A stretch of 64,000 nucleotides of DNA. Origin: Onchidella celtica. Taxonomy: Eukaryota; Mollusca; Gastropoda; Systellommatophora; Onchidiidae. Below are positions 12,984 through 24,147 of the stretch, in pieces. The notes under the pieces were generated by a model. That model worked only from the letters and a program-made list of their open reading frames with translations. It ran no database searches and was not told the origin of the DNA. The DNA is taken from the NCBI GenBank assembly GCA_963931925.1, contig OZ007570.1, forward strand, positions 43,112,187 to 43,176,186. The letters run 5' to 3'. Numbering within the stretch: position 1 is the first letter of the stretch; each line of letters starts with the position of its first letter. Position numbers and translations under genes: made by a program.

Positions 12984-14516
12984 ATGACGAGAGATGCAAC
13001 ACTGAGCGTCATAATTTATGAAGTTGTTTGTTGTTCTTGTTATTCACAAATTTAGGTTTCTTAGATATAATATATATATTACATGGAGAATTTGTATGAA
13101 AACTACCGTGGAATTTCACTTAAATACTCACATATTTACCCAGTCAAGAGTCATTTTGTGGTTTATAAACATTATGAAAAGGAGAGAGAAAGAAAGAGAG
13201 AGAGAGAGAGAGAGAGATGTATCGGGAAAGTGACATGTGACAAAGATAATTATTATTTGATACTTATCGACCATGGACACCTCACAAGAGGAAAATAAAC
13301 AAACGATTTTCTTATTACATGTGTATAAAATATAAATTTGTGAGAACGACGAAGGAGGGGCAATGTAAGTGTGCACGCGTTTGTGTGTGTGTTTAGAAAA
13401 CACAAAAAAGAGGAGAAAGAACGAGAAGAGAGAGATGGGGGGGGGGGGGTAAGATTAGTCTGTTATTGTAAAAGGAAAGACAGTTCTAAACGTTTTTAAA
13501 ATATAAACAAACAAAATAAAACAAAAACAATCGATACTTGGCTACTCATGAATGATATAGATCTTTTTTTTTTTTTGTAGTAATGATTGTGTGGCGGTGC
13601 TGACGCCACAAAACAGAACAAGAAATGGCCAGAGCCTGCTGGGAATAAAGTTTTTTGGTGGAGAGTGATAACTAAAAAGTGAACACAATTCAGTATTTTC
13701 TCTACTTGGCTTTGTAAAATACGCCACAGTTCATGTCTCCAACGCATTCAATCCAAGAAGGGGTGCTCAAAATCAGTGGCGTGAATGCAGGGCGCTCTAG
13801 TTGTCTCAATTTCTGCCAAGAATTGGTACTTCTGTGGCTGAGAAAAGCACAGCGGTGGAAAGAAAAAAAGGATCCCCCCCCCCTCCTCCCCGGGAATTCC
13901 ACGGAGAAGTGATGAGAGGCCGCTGAGAAGAAGCGGTAAGGGGACACAAACAATACAAAACACACAATATCGTATATATATACACATTCCCAGTGCGTCG
14001 CGATTCAGTCCATCCAGATGCTGTAACATCTAGTCCTTCCGATGGCAAGCTCCTCTCCATCTAAGGGTGAGTGTAGTCCGATCCATCCAAGGGGACTAAA
14101 ATCACGACACAACACATCTAGCACACACAAACACATGCATACACAAACACACGCGTATACACGCGGTCCGGCAAAAAACACAAAAACGAAAGAAACAAAA
14201 AACAAAACAAAAACAACAAAATTTGTCCAAGGGTTCTCCTCCTCTTCACCCCCACCCCCCCCCCTTTCCCAAAAATGGCTCGTGGGACAAAATAGGACGG
14301 AAATGAAAGTCCATCACTCCGTTTGAGAAATCTGCAGCCGCCCCAAGGTAACCAGACAATGACCAGCGCTAATTACGCCAGGACAAAGAAAAATCCCTAA
14401 AAAGGGAGGAGTGAGAGAAAGGGGGTAGCAAGCTGGACATAAAAGCAGTCTGTGATTCTCTCGGGAATCTGCTTTTTTCAAAGAGGTCAAATAGAGGCAA
14501 GCACATAGTGTCCCCG
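12984..14516. other. no gene seen; GA microsatellite and homopolymers
   Basis: Contains a GA run at about 13173-13216, a poly-G run near 13437-13450, a CA-rich patch near 14110-14160 and poly-C near 14250-14265. Short open frames on both strands are simple-sequence artefacts. The last five bases (14512-14516, CCCCG) are the left target duplication of the adjoining LTR element. Confidence 0.5.
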
Positions 14517-15708
14517 TGTCACGAGTGGAGTGAGTGCAATTAAGGGGATTGCTACAGAGCGGGTGTAGAGTAAGAAAGGCTCACAGTAGACAGCAAGTTA
14601 AGCGTGCTGTTGTGAGTAGTGGGGGCGGGGTCTGAAGGAGGCGAAAGCGCGGTATTACTATCACTGCAAGTTAGAAGGTCCTAGGGATCGGACCTGTGAA
14701 TAAAAGCCCATCGGGCGGACATAAAGGGGAAGCAGTCGAGAAGACTAGTGAGAGTCTTTCCAGTTATGACTGGTATGTAGAACGTTGATTGATTATTATG
14801 ATTGATGTATTATATTATATTCGTCTATTACCATGATGTAAATAAGTATATGTGAGGAATGTGGAAGTCCTTGATATTGGATATAGCAATGTGCGCCACG
14901 AGCGATAGATGAAAGTGAGTTCATGGATTTGTAGCGCGAGTGAGTAGTGTGTACTCCGATGGAAGTGTGTTACCGTAAGATGTGTGGTGAGTGAAAGGTG
15001 AACTAGTGTGTGTACGTTTCATGGGTTGTAAGGAGAGGTGGAGTGAATAGAAATGGTAGGGTATTATACCAATGTAATATTATTCTTGTAGGTGTCGGGG
15101 ACGGGCCGCAGAGCCACCTCGATGAGCACAGGGGATAGGCCAGCATAGGGCCGGAGGCCACACATAGGCCAGAAGTGAGGCTGTCAGTGCAGGACAGTAG
15201 AGGCACATAAAGTCGTGGCAGTCAGGCCACGGACAGGGACGTAGATATGAGAGTGAATGAGATCCTATATTGTTGCCATGTTGATAGGCTAGTGAACTGA
15301 TATTATGTTGTTGCCATGTTGATGGCTATGGAAATAATAATGTGTTATTGCCCTGCTGAGGTGCGAGGGGAGTGCTAAGGTGTATGACAATAGGAAGGTG
15401 ATATTGAGAGACTGCGGTGCCAGTGAATTATTAATGTACTATTAAGACCCTGAGGGGAGAGGCTGAGGCCGAGGTGCCTTTAGGAGTAACTACCGGATTG
15501 TGGATCCGAGGGAGAGTGTGTGTGAGAATAAGGCCGTTGTACGGCAGTTGATTTCAATAATATAATGTATGTAATTGCGCTATTATATGTATAATTATGT
15601 TTAATAAATGTGTGAGTCTGATGGATTGTTCTGTTAAGTGTTAACTTGTTTGTTCGTGATTGTTGTCCTGTCATACTTATTACATCTCCCAGTCTGGGAT
15701 TTGTGACA
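14517..15708 (+). repeat. 5' LTR, copy 1
   Basis: Starts TGTCAC and ends GTGACA, a 6-bp terminal inversion. A poly(A) signal AATAAA lies at 15603-15608, about 100 bp before the end, so the R region is near the right side and most of the LTR is U3. Confidence 0.95.
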
Positions 15709-15709
15709 C

Positions 15710-15769
15710 TGGGGGCTCGTCCGTTGTGACACTGGGGGCTCGTCCGTTGTGACACTGGGGGCTCGTCCG
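15710..15769 (+). promoter_or_regulatory. triplicated tRNA-Pro primer-binding site
   Basis: The 14-mer TGGGGGCTCGTCCG is complementary to the 3' end of tRNA-Pro, the same primer used by murine leukaemia viruses. It occurs at 15710-15723, 15733-15746 and 15756-15769, in a 23-bp tandem repeat. The first copy starts after a 1-nt spacer from the LTR end. The match stops after 14 bases where a full site would have 18. Confidence 0.85.
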
Positions 15770-16751
15770 TTGTGACTCGTCCATTTTCGTAATATTTAGT
15801 TGTAGTTAGTTAGTAGGTATTTTTTCGGTGGGCATTTGTTACTTTAGTTATTGTCCACGTAATACTTATCTTGTGGTAGGAATTTGTGTTGTCTTTGTTC
15901 GTCGGATGAATGAAAATTTCATGATATGATTTATGTATACTTATGAATATGTATTGATGCATGTATTGCTATGAATAGGTATTAATGTGTATTTAAACTT
16001 TCCAGAGTGTGTGCGTGCAGCCTGAGGAGACGAGCAGCCAGAGCTCCGATTAAGGGGAGGAGTTAAAACTCAAAATTTGAAAGTTAAGTAAAAGTCAAAA
16101 TTTTTGTGCCCTGGATTTTGGGCTGTTCCTTTAATCTGTCTTTTTCCCTGTTTTTGCTGTTTTTGTTGTCGTTATAGATTATACGGGCGGTGGCGCGGGT
16201 TTGCTGTGGTGAGCGTAGTTTATCCTCTTCGGGAGGTGGGCTAATCTAGGAACCGCGTTCATCACAGTGAACAGTTCTGTAGGGACCTGTATTTTTGTTT
16301 AGATTGTGCCGTTCTATCTTCCTCGTTGTTTTAGGAAGACGTTTCTCTTGTCCTTCTCCTCCCTATCTGTAGATACGTTCTTTTTTTTCAGACTCTGTTC
16401 TTGTTTGTACCGTGTAGTGTAATCGGCGTAGTTAGGTTGCATTTTTTTTTTCCATTATATTTTCTTTTGTAGAAGCTTTGTCCTAGTCTGGTTCGTTGTC
16501 CTTGACGTACTTGTGGTCCTTCTACTATAGTTCTTCATTCTTGTCGTTCTATTTTCTTTTATAATTAATAGTGCTATACATTTTGTAGATATAGAATTAG
16601 TTGTGCTGTAAAGGTAAATTTCTGAATTGTAATTGAGACAACTGGGTATTGTTATATCTGGTGTGATCTCAGGTCTCTGGTCGTATCGTTAGTGATCATA
16701 CCGACAGGTGGGTCGTTCGCATAATAGATACCATAACCATAAATCTGTGAA
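15770..16751 (+). other. gag leader of LTR element, copy 1
   Basis: Untranslated leader between the primer-binding repeats and the gag-pol ATG. It is T-rich in its second half and shows no other gene. It presumably holds packaging signals, but none can be identified by eye. Confidence 0.6.
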
Positions 16752-19700
16752 ATGGCGGAACTCCAACAACTAATGAAGTTGGGTAAGGAACTTGGCCTGG
16801 AGGGAGAAGAGCTACGCGGCTGGATTAAAGAACAGCAGGCGGATTTGCGCGATGAGCGTGCTAAGGATAGAGAGCGAGAAAAAGAGGCTCAAGAGCGACA
16901 GAGAGAAGAGGAAAGACGGGCTAAGGATAAGGAAGAGGAAAGAGAGTTTAAGTTAAAGGAGTTAGAAGCTCAGCAACAGGAGAGGGAGATAAAGTTAAAG
17001 GAGATAGAAGCCCAAGAGCGGGAGATAGAGGCTAGGGATAAGCAACAGGAGAGAGAGGCGCGAATAAGAATCGCCGAGTTGGAAATCAATAAGAATGCGC
17101 CAACAGAAACAGTTGAGCGGCAGGTACACAATAAAGGTGGCGTTAGGATTAAGCTCCCTACGTTCGACGACCGGAAGGACGACATAGACGCCTTCCTTTA
17201 CAGGTTCGAACTGAACGCACAATTGCAATGGGGGGAGAATAAGGAATTATGGGCCACGTACCTGGCGTCGCTATTGCAGGGGCGAGCGTTAACCTACTTT
17301 AAAGAGCTACAGCGCGAAGACGTGCAAGATTACGATAAGCTGAAGGCTTTGCTGCTTCGCCGATTTGCGCGTACCGAGGAATATTTCCGGGAGCAGTTTA
17401 GGCGGGCACGTGCAGATACCAGGGAGGACTTTGCTGCCTTCGTCGCGAGACTAACGGAGTATTTCGCGAACTGGGTAGACTTGGCGCATGTGGGCGCGGA
17501 TTTTGCTAAACTGAAAGACTTAATGATCCGTGACCAGCTGTACGCGTCGTGCCACAAAGATCTGGTGGCTTTCCTGAAAGAGAACGAACCCGCGACGGTG
17601 CAGGAGGCGTCTAGGTTGGCGGAGGCATACCGTACGGCACATCCGTCCAAACCAGTCGCCAGGGCGTACGTCCAAGATGCTGGGTACGTCGCCGTTGTCG
17701 AGGGGTCGCCGGCAGGACTTAGGGACAGGTCGCGTCAGCGTGGTGCCTATAGCGGGCAAGCCCAGGGGCAGCGTAGGGGCTATCACCAATCACCGGCATA
17801 TGGATCCGGTAAGTTTGACCGAGCAGGAGGGCTAGGTCGCGGTAATGGCCGGGGGCGAATTGTGACCTTTGCCGATGACCGACGGCATAGGGACTTTAGT
17901 TCCGGTCGCGATGGGTCACGGGGACCCAGGCCTAGTGCAGCACAGGGAGCGGAGTGTTGGACTTGCGGACGCGTGGGTCACTTTTCGCGCGAGTGTAGGG
18001 CCGCGAAGTGTTGGAACTGCGGTAGAGCAGATCACATCAGCGTGAACTGCCCTGCAGGTAGGATAGCGGCGAACGTGGACAGTAGCTCCAGTCCATGTTC
18101 CCCAAATAAATTTCATCATGCGGCTGCGTGTGTTACATCGGACAACGGAGGCGGACAGTATTCTAAGTGTCCCAGTTGTGAGAAGTTATTATCTTCCGGT
18201 GTTTTACCTTGTGGGAGAAAGATCCCCGTTATAAATTCATGTCATACAGGAGGTGGTCTTAGGGTTTACCCGGGGTTTGTTGGGGACGAACCGGTCTCGG
18301 TTTTACGAGATACAGGATCCACCGTTGTGGGAGTGCATAGGGATTGCATTCGGGATTCACAGCTTACAGGTGAGACTGTCCCGTGCATCCAATTTTCGGG
18401 GGCCATTGAGAAATTACCCATGGCAAGAATAATGATAGATACACCTTTCCTTAGCGGGGAAGTCGAAGCAGTCGTTGGTTGTTTTCCGGGCGCCCAGCTC
18501 ATCATTGGGAATGTATCACGGGTGGTTTCCCCTTCCGATGAGAACGTGCAAGCATGGTCGCAATCAAAAGGTATTGACTTTTGCGCCGCGGTCGAAACAC
18601 GTCGACGGGTAGCTGATAAAGAGAAGATTAGACCTTTGGCGACGCCAGCGGTCAACCTAGATATCACGCCAGAGCGCTTGGCGAGATTACAAAGGGAGGA
18701 CCCATCATTAAACCCATGTTTTGGGGAAGCGCGAACCGAGAAAACGAGGAGATATAAGAACGGGTCATCTTCTTTTTTTGTTCAGGCGGGCATTCTGTTC
18801 CGTAAGTATGTAGCGGTGTCCTCCATTTTAAAGCAGGTCGTTGTGCCAGCGTTGCTGATCGCAACAGTATTGCATTTGGCACATGATGTCCCATTAGCGG
18901 GTCATATGGGGATAGCTAGAACCAAAGAAAGGGTTCTTAAAAATTTTTACTGGCCATCGATCCACAGAGATGTGCAGGTCTATTGTAAGACGTGCAGTGC
19001 GTGCCAAAAGACGACGCATAAGGGTCGTACACCCCAGGCTCCTCTTCAGAAGATCCCCACGGTCTCGGAACCGTTTAAAAAGGTCTCGATAGACCTTGTT
19101 GGCCCCATTCACCCAGCGACCGATAGGGGGAATCGATTTTTCTTAACGGTCATATGTAATGCTACGAGATGGCCAGAGGCGGTTCCTCTGCGGACCATAA
19201 CGTCTGAAGCAGTCGCGGAAGCGTTGTTTGCAATTTTCGCTAGGGTAGGAATACCAGAGCAAATTCTGTCTGATAGGGGCGCGCAATTTACGTCACAGAT
19301 GATGAAGGAATTGTTCCGCTTATTCAGCATACAACCCATCACTACCACCCCTTATCATCCGCAGGCTAATGGCATGTGCGAGAGATTGAACTCGACGTTA
19401 AAGTCGATGCTGCGTAAGGTAGCTGCTGATCGCCCTAAAGATTGGGATAGATATATCCCTGCAGTGTTATTCGCGTACAGAGAGGTACGGCAGGAGTCAA
19501 CGAGATTCTCGCCGTTCGAAATGATGTACGGTCGTAGTCCTAGGGGCCCAACTGATGTTCTTCGGGACATGATGACGTCGCCATCATCGGGAGACGATGA
19601 GCAGATTTCGGTGTTTCAGTACCTTGTTGATTTAAGAGAAAGACTATCTTCAGCGCGCACTATAGCAGAAGAAGCTTCTGGTATCGCTTCGAAAAGAGCA

Positions 19701-21464
19701 AAAGACTATAAAGATAGAGGTTCCAAACTGAGAATTTTTAAGCCAGGAGACAAGGTTCTGTTGTTGTTACCTACGGACCATAATAAGTTATTGATGACAT
19801 GGAAAGGTCCTTATGTTATTGAGCGAGTTGTTTCGAAGGTAGATTACGCTATCCACATTGATGGATCAGTTAAGGTTTTCCATGTTAATATGCTACAGAG
19901 ATTTTATGAGAGACCACAGTATCTGTGTGCACAGACAAGACCAGAGGAGACGGTCTTCTCTACTGCTTGTACGGGGGTCGTAGACCAGTTGGACGGTGAC
20001 GTAAGCGACACCGAGGCGCAGGAAGAGTTACAAATTCAATTGCCGGAGTTAACTGCGACACAAGGTTACAGGGACGTAAAAATTAACCCTGACCTTACGA
20101 GTTCAAGGAGTAGGGAACTTGAGACCCTGTTAGCGTCATTTACGGATGTTGTTACGGATTTGCCGGGTCGCACTACGGTGATCCAGCACCAAATAAAGTT
20201 GACTTCGGATAAGCCAGTATTTCTTAGACCGTATCCGTTGCCTTTTTCTTCGAGAGATAGAGTCATAAAGGAAGTTGAGTCAATGTTGAAGCTAGATGTG
20301 ATAGAACCATCAACATCGCCGTATTCATCACCCATCGTCCTCGTGAAAAAACTTGATGGATCGGTGCGGTTCTGTATTGATTTTCGAAGATTGAACACTA
20401 TTACGGTAGGCGATAGGGAGCCTATTCCGTTTCAGGAGGAATTAATAGCTTCATTGGCCGGGTCCACGTGGTTTTCCAAGATAGATTTGACGAAAGGGTA
20501 TTGGGAAATCCCGCTTACTGAGGAGTCTAAACAATACACGGCGTTCCAAACGCCCATTGGATTATTCCAATTTAAGGTCATGCCATTTGGGTTGGTAAAC
20601 GCGCCAGCGACGTTTGCACGATTAATGAGATTAGTGTTGAAGGACATACCTAATGTCGTGTCATTCTTTGATGATATAGCATGCCATACGTCGACATGGT
20701 CTGATCATATTCAGACACTAACAGTAATTTTTCAACGATTACGTCATTTTGGGTTAACTGCTAAACCCGCAAAGATGGATTTGGCATGTCCAGAGATAGT
20801 ATTCTTAGGACATATTGTGGGTAGAGGTGTTCAGAGACCTGAAGAAACAAAAATTGACAAGTTAGTAGGGTTGCAAATCCCAAAAACAAAGAAACAAGTC
20901 AGAAGCTTAGTGGGAATTTTAAATTATTACAGAAAGTTCATTCCAAATTTTTCCTCCTTGTCATCTTCTCTTACTGACCTTACTAAGAAGGGACAACCCG
21001 ATAAGGTCCAGTGGACGTCTGAATGTCAGACATCATTTGATAATTTGGTGACAGCATTATCATCGTCACCCATTTTGATATTACCCGATTTTCGATCCAA
21101 TTTTATCCTCAGAACGGATGCGTCGGACTCTGGTGTCGGCGCTTGTCTTCTACAGGAGAAGAACGAATGTCTCCATCCTGTATGTTATGTCAGTAGGAAG
21201 TTATTGCAGAGAGAAAGAAAGTATTCTGTGATAGAGCGTGAGTGTCTTGCCATTGTCTGGTCCGTCCAGAAACTAGGACGTTATCTCATGGGACGAGAAT
21301 TTTGTATCCAGACAGACCACAAGCCACTGACATTTTTGTCGAAGAATCGTTCGTCCAGCCCACGCTTGTCTAGATGGGCATTGGCTTTGCAGCCGTATAC
21401 CTTCGTTATTCAGCCAATTCCAGGAACCAGCAATCATATCGCCGACTACCTTAGTCGAGCCTAG
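16752..21464 (+). CDS. gag-pol polyprotein of Gmr1-like LTR retrotransposon
   Basis: One uninterrupted frame of 1570 codons, without the usual gag/pol frameshift. Order: charged coiled coil (about 30-112); capsid, whose part at about 207-296 resembles the SCAN domain; two CCHC knuckles (C402-C415 and C420-C433); a Cys-rich patch (C473, C476, C487, C497); aspartic protease with DTGST (D520); integrase with H710/H718/C748/C751 zinc site, D781, D841 and E877 (exact D,D35E spacing) and a GPY module at 1019-1021; reverse transcriptase with KIDLTKGYW (D1245) and FFDD (D1307, D1308); RNase H with D1456, E1497 and D1522. Every catalytic residue expected is present, so the copy may be active. Integrase before reverse transcriptase is the Gmr1-like order. 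The reverse transcriptase box is FFDD, not the usual Y-x-D-D. It would form virus-like particles and copy the element RNA into DNA. Confidence 0.95.
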   Translation: MAELQQLMKLGKELGLEGEELRGWIKEQQADLRDERAKDREREKEAQERQREEERRAKDKEEEREFKLKELEAQQQEREIKLKEIEAQEREIEARDKQQEREARIRIAELEINKNAPTETVERQVHNKGGVRIKLPTFDDRKDDIDAFLYRFELNAQLQWGENKELWATYLASLLQGRALTYFKELQREDVQDYDKLKALLLRRFARTEEYFREQFRRARADTREDFAAFVARLTEYFANWVDLAHVGADFAKLKDLMIRDQLYASCHKDLVAFLKENEPATVQEASRLAEAYRTAHPSKPVARAYVQDAGYVAVVEGSPAGLRDRSRQRGAYSGQAQGQRRGYHQSPAYGSGKFDRAGGLGRGNGRGRIVTFADDRRHRDFSSGRDGSRGPRPSAAQGAECWTCGRVGHFSRECRAAKCWNCGRADHISVNCPAGRIAANVDSSSSPCSPNKFHHAAACVTSDNGGGQYSKCPSCEKLLSSGVLPCGRKIPVINSCHTGGGLRVYPGFVGDEPVSVLRDTGSTVVGVHRDCIRDSQLTGETVPCIQFSGAIEKLPMARIMIDTPFLSGEVEAVVGCFPGAQLIIGNVSRVVSPSDENVQAWSQSKGIDFCAAVETRRRVADKEKIRPLATPAVNLDITPERLARLQREDPSLNPCFGEARTEKTRRYKNGSSSFFVQAGILFRKYVAVSSILKQVVVPALLIATVLHLAHDVPLAGHMGIARTKERVLKNFYWPSIHRDVQVYCKTCSACQKTTHKGRTPQAPLQKIPTVSEPFKKVSIDLVGPIHPATDRGNRFFLTVICNATRWPEAVPLRTITSEAVAEALFAIFARVGIPEQILSDRGAQFTSQMMKELFRLFSIQPITTTPYHPQANGMCERLNSTLKSMLRKVAADRPKDWDRYIPAVLFAYREVRQESTRFSPFEMMYGRSPRGPTDVLRDMMTSPSSGDDEQISVFQYLVDLRERLSSARTIAEEASGIASKRAKDYKDRGSKLRIFKPGDKVLLLLPTDHNKLLMTWKGPYVIERVVSKVDYAIHIDGSVKVFHVNMLQRFYERPQYLCAQTRPEETVFSTACTGVVDQLDGDVSDTEAQEELQIQLPELTATQGYRDVKINPDLTSSRSRELETLLASFTDVVTDLPGRTTVIQHQIKLTSDKPVFLRPYPLPFSSRDRVIKEVESMLKLDVIEPSTSPYSSPIVLVKKLDGSVRFCIDFRRLNTITVGDREPIPFQEELIASLAGSTWFSKIDLTKGYWEIPLTEESKQYTAFQTPIGLFQFKVMPFGLVNAPATFARLMRLVLKDIPNVVSFFDDIACHTSTWSDHIQTLTVIFQRLRHFGLTAKPAKMDLACPEIVFLGHIVGRGVQRPEETKIDKLVGLQIPKTKKQVRSLVGILNYYRKFIPNFSSLSSSLTDLTKKGQPDKVQWTSECQTSFDNLVTALSSSPILILPDFRSNFILRTDASDSGVGACLLQEKNECLHPVCYVSRKLLQRERKYSVIERECLAIVWSVQKLGRYLMGREFCIQTDHKPLTFLSKNRSSSPRLSRWALALQPYTFVIQPIPGTSNHIADYLSRA

Positions 21465-21827
21465 GGCAAGATTTCAGGAGCTTATACATCTGAGGACAGG
21501 AACATTGACAGGATCTGTGTGAATAAGTCGACTTTAAAATATTGACATTATAAATATGATATGAAGAATGGTTGATAGGTTGAATGGTTTTTGATTCTGT
21601 GTTAGATATGGTGGTTAGTTAGCTATTCATGATGTGACACATATATGCATATTGCAGGCCATATTGATCCCCATATTTTCCCCTGATTTCGGTATTTTAT
21701 ATACTAGGGGAACTGCTACTGCTAGGTCATTTTTTTTTAGTGTAGGTATTGCTCACGCTCACTCGTTGACAGTCATCTTGATGCGATTTGAAATTAATTG
21801 CATTAATTTTTTTGGGGTGGGGGATGA

Positions 21828-23019
21828 TGTCACGAGTGGAGTGAGTGCAATTAAGGGGATTGCTACAGAGCGGGTGTAGAGTAAGAAAGGCTCACAGTAG
21901 ACAGCAAGTTAAGCGTGCTGTTGTGAGTAGTGGGGGCGGGGTCTGAAGGAGGCGAAAGCGCGGTATTACTATCACTGCAAGTTAGAAGGTCCTAGGGATC
22001 GGACCTGTGAATAAAAGCCCATCGGGCGGACATAAAGGGGAAGCAGTCGAGAAGACTAGTGAGAGTCTTTCCAGTTATGACTGGTATGTAGAACGTTGAT
22101 TGATTATTATGATTGATGTATTATATTATATTCGTCTATTACCATGATGTAAATAAGTATATGTGAGGAATGTGGAAGTCCTTGATATTGGATATAGCAA
22201 TGTGCGCCACGAGCGATAGATGAAAGTGAGTTCATGGATTTGTAGCGCGAGTGAGTAGTGTGTACTCCGATGGAAGTGTGTTACCGTAAGATGTGTGGTG
22301 AGTGAAAGGTGAACTAGTGTGTGTACGTTTCATGGGTTGTAAGGAGAGGTGGAGTGAATAGAAATGGTAGGGTATTATACCAATGTAATATTATTCTTGT
22401 AGGTGTCGGGGACGGGCCGCAGAGCCACCTCGATGAGCACAGGGGATAGGCCAGCATAGGGCCGGAGGCCACACATAGGCCAGAAGTGAGGCTGTCAGTG
22501 CAGGACAGTAGAGGCACATAAAGTCGTGGCAGTCAGGCCACGGACAGGGACGTAGATATGAGAGTGAATGAGATCCTATATTGTTGCCATGTTGATAGGC
22601 TAGTGAACTGATATTATGTTGTTGCCATGTTGATGGCTATGGAAATAATAATGTGTTATTGCCCTGCTGAGGTGCGAGGGGAGTGCTAAGGTGTATGACA
22701 ATAGGAAGGTGATATTGAGAGACTGCGGTGCCAGTGAATTATTAATGTACTATTAAGACCCTGAGGGGAGAGGCTGAGGCCGAGGTGCCTTTAGGAGTAA
22801 CTACCGGATTGTGGATCCGAGGGAGAGTGTGTGTGAGAATAAGGCCGTTGTACGGCAGTTGATTTCAATAATATAATGTATGTAATTGCGCTATTATATG
22901 TATAATTATGTTTAATAAATGTGTGAGTCTGATGGATTGTTCTGTTAAGTGTTAACTTGTTTGTTCGTGATTGTTGTCCTGTCATACTTATTACATCTCC
23001 CAGTCTGGGATTTGTGACA
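21828..23019 (+). repeat. 3' LTR, copy 1
   Basis: Same length as the 5' LTR and apparently identical, preceded by the polypurine tract and followed by the CCCCG target duplication. The poly(A) signal AATAAA is at 22914-22919. Confidence 0.95.
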
Positions 23020-24147
23020 CCCCGTACCAAAGAAAATGCCCTAAAACACCAGTTCTCCCCCCCCCCCCGGGATAAAGGACGAGCCTCTTTCTGTTGGCCA
23101 AGAAAGTTTGTGTCTGTAATACTACCAATAAGGTCAGGAGGGGGGGGGGGGTGAGCGCGAAAAAGTACGTTGCTAACAATAGGAGATTCATTAAGGTTTT
23201 GATCATCTGAGGCCGCACACAAAATATGGATTTGAAATTCCTACGGGATGGTTCAATAACCTTTCCCCTAACAAGTGCCTACATCAACAGTAATGACTAC
23301 ATTTTATCTTGGGGTGACGTCTACATGTTGGTATTCGTGGGTCGCTACACCCACTTGCGATAAGGAGAACTAATTATACAATCATAAAACAGCTGTCCAA
23401 ATGCAAGGCATCGGTAAGCTTGGTCAACAGAAAACCCGTTTAGTGGGTCTTGCTATAATTCCAGAAGTTATTTCTTAGACAGTCGATTGGATTAGTCAGT
23501 ATATGTATACCTACCTACCTATCTACCTTCCTACCTACCTACCTACCTATCTACTTACATATCTTCCTATCTACCTGCCTATAGCCTACCTACCTACCTA
23601 CAGACATACATACTTACCTGTGTATCTATCTATCCCACCCACTTACCTATCTACTTACCTACCTACTTATCTGCCTACCTATCTATCTATCTATCTGTCT
23701 ATTTTCTATCAATCTATCTATCTTATTCATTTACCCATTCATGGACAGATATTCATTTACCAACCCTCTCTGGCTATTTAACCTATTGGTCTATCTGTTT
23801 GGCTCATTATTACACCTATTATTATTATTATTATTATCATCATTATTATTGTTATTATTATCAGTATTATTATTATTTTACACTAATGCTTTACAGTTTT
23901 GCAAAGATTTGCGAAGAGAAAAAAATAAACGTAAGGAATGAGCCTTATGTCCAACACCAGCACTGTGCCCGGCATGAAGATGGACAACGCCCTTAGACAT
24001 GCGTAGAAATGGACGGCACCCATAGATATGCACAGATTAAAATATCTAAAAGCGTATGCAAAGAGGTAAGCACACAATTATCGGATAATCTGAGAGAAAG
24101 TGTAACTCAAAAGTAACAAGTTTACACACCGTGTTTAGATACTTCAT
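23020..24147. repeat. tetranucleotide and ATT microsatellites
   Basis: After a stretch with poly-C (about 23047-23060) and poly-G (about 23140-23151) runs, a CTAC/CTAT tetranucleotide array fills about 23507-23730 and an ATT array about 23813-23880. I see no gene here. Confidence 0.75.

Larger units (their letters stand above)
14517..23019 (+). mobile_element. complete Gmr1-like LTR retrotransposon, copy 1
   Basis: An 8503-bp element with 1192-bp LTRs (14517-15708 and 21828-23019), each starting TGTCAC and ending GTGACA. It is flanked by a 5-bp target duplication CCCCG (14512-14516 and 23020-23024). The internal part has a tRNA-Pro primer-binding site one base after the LTR, a leader of about 1 kb, one gag-pol frame and a polypurine tract (GGGGTGGGGGATGA, 21814-21827) against the 3' LTR. 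I saw no difference between the two LTRs in the parts I compared, so insertion looks recent. Pol order is protease, integrase, reverse transcriptase, RNase H. This matches the Gmr1-like group and not standard Ty3/gypsy. No envelope-like frame is present. Confidence 0.95.

Noticed and set aside
15003..15206. A 67-codon frame repeated at 15003, 22314, 42555 and 49805
   Set aside because: It lies inside the LTRs and repeats only because the LTRs do. No domain and no sign of coding selection is visible.
16970..20647. Many minus-strand open frames inside the gag-pol region
   Set aside because: Shadows of the plus-strand polyprotein. The equivalent plus-strand frames recur in the inverted copy at 44462-48087.
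21465..21827. Envelope-like gene after pol in LTR copy 1
   Set aside because: Only short frames lie between the pol stop and the 3' LTR, so there is no third gene.
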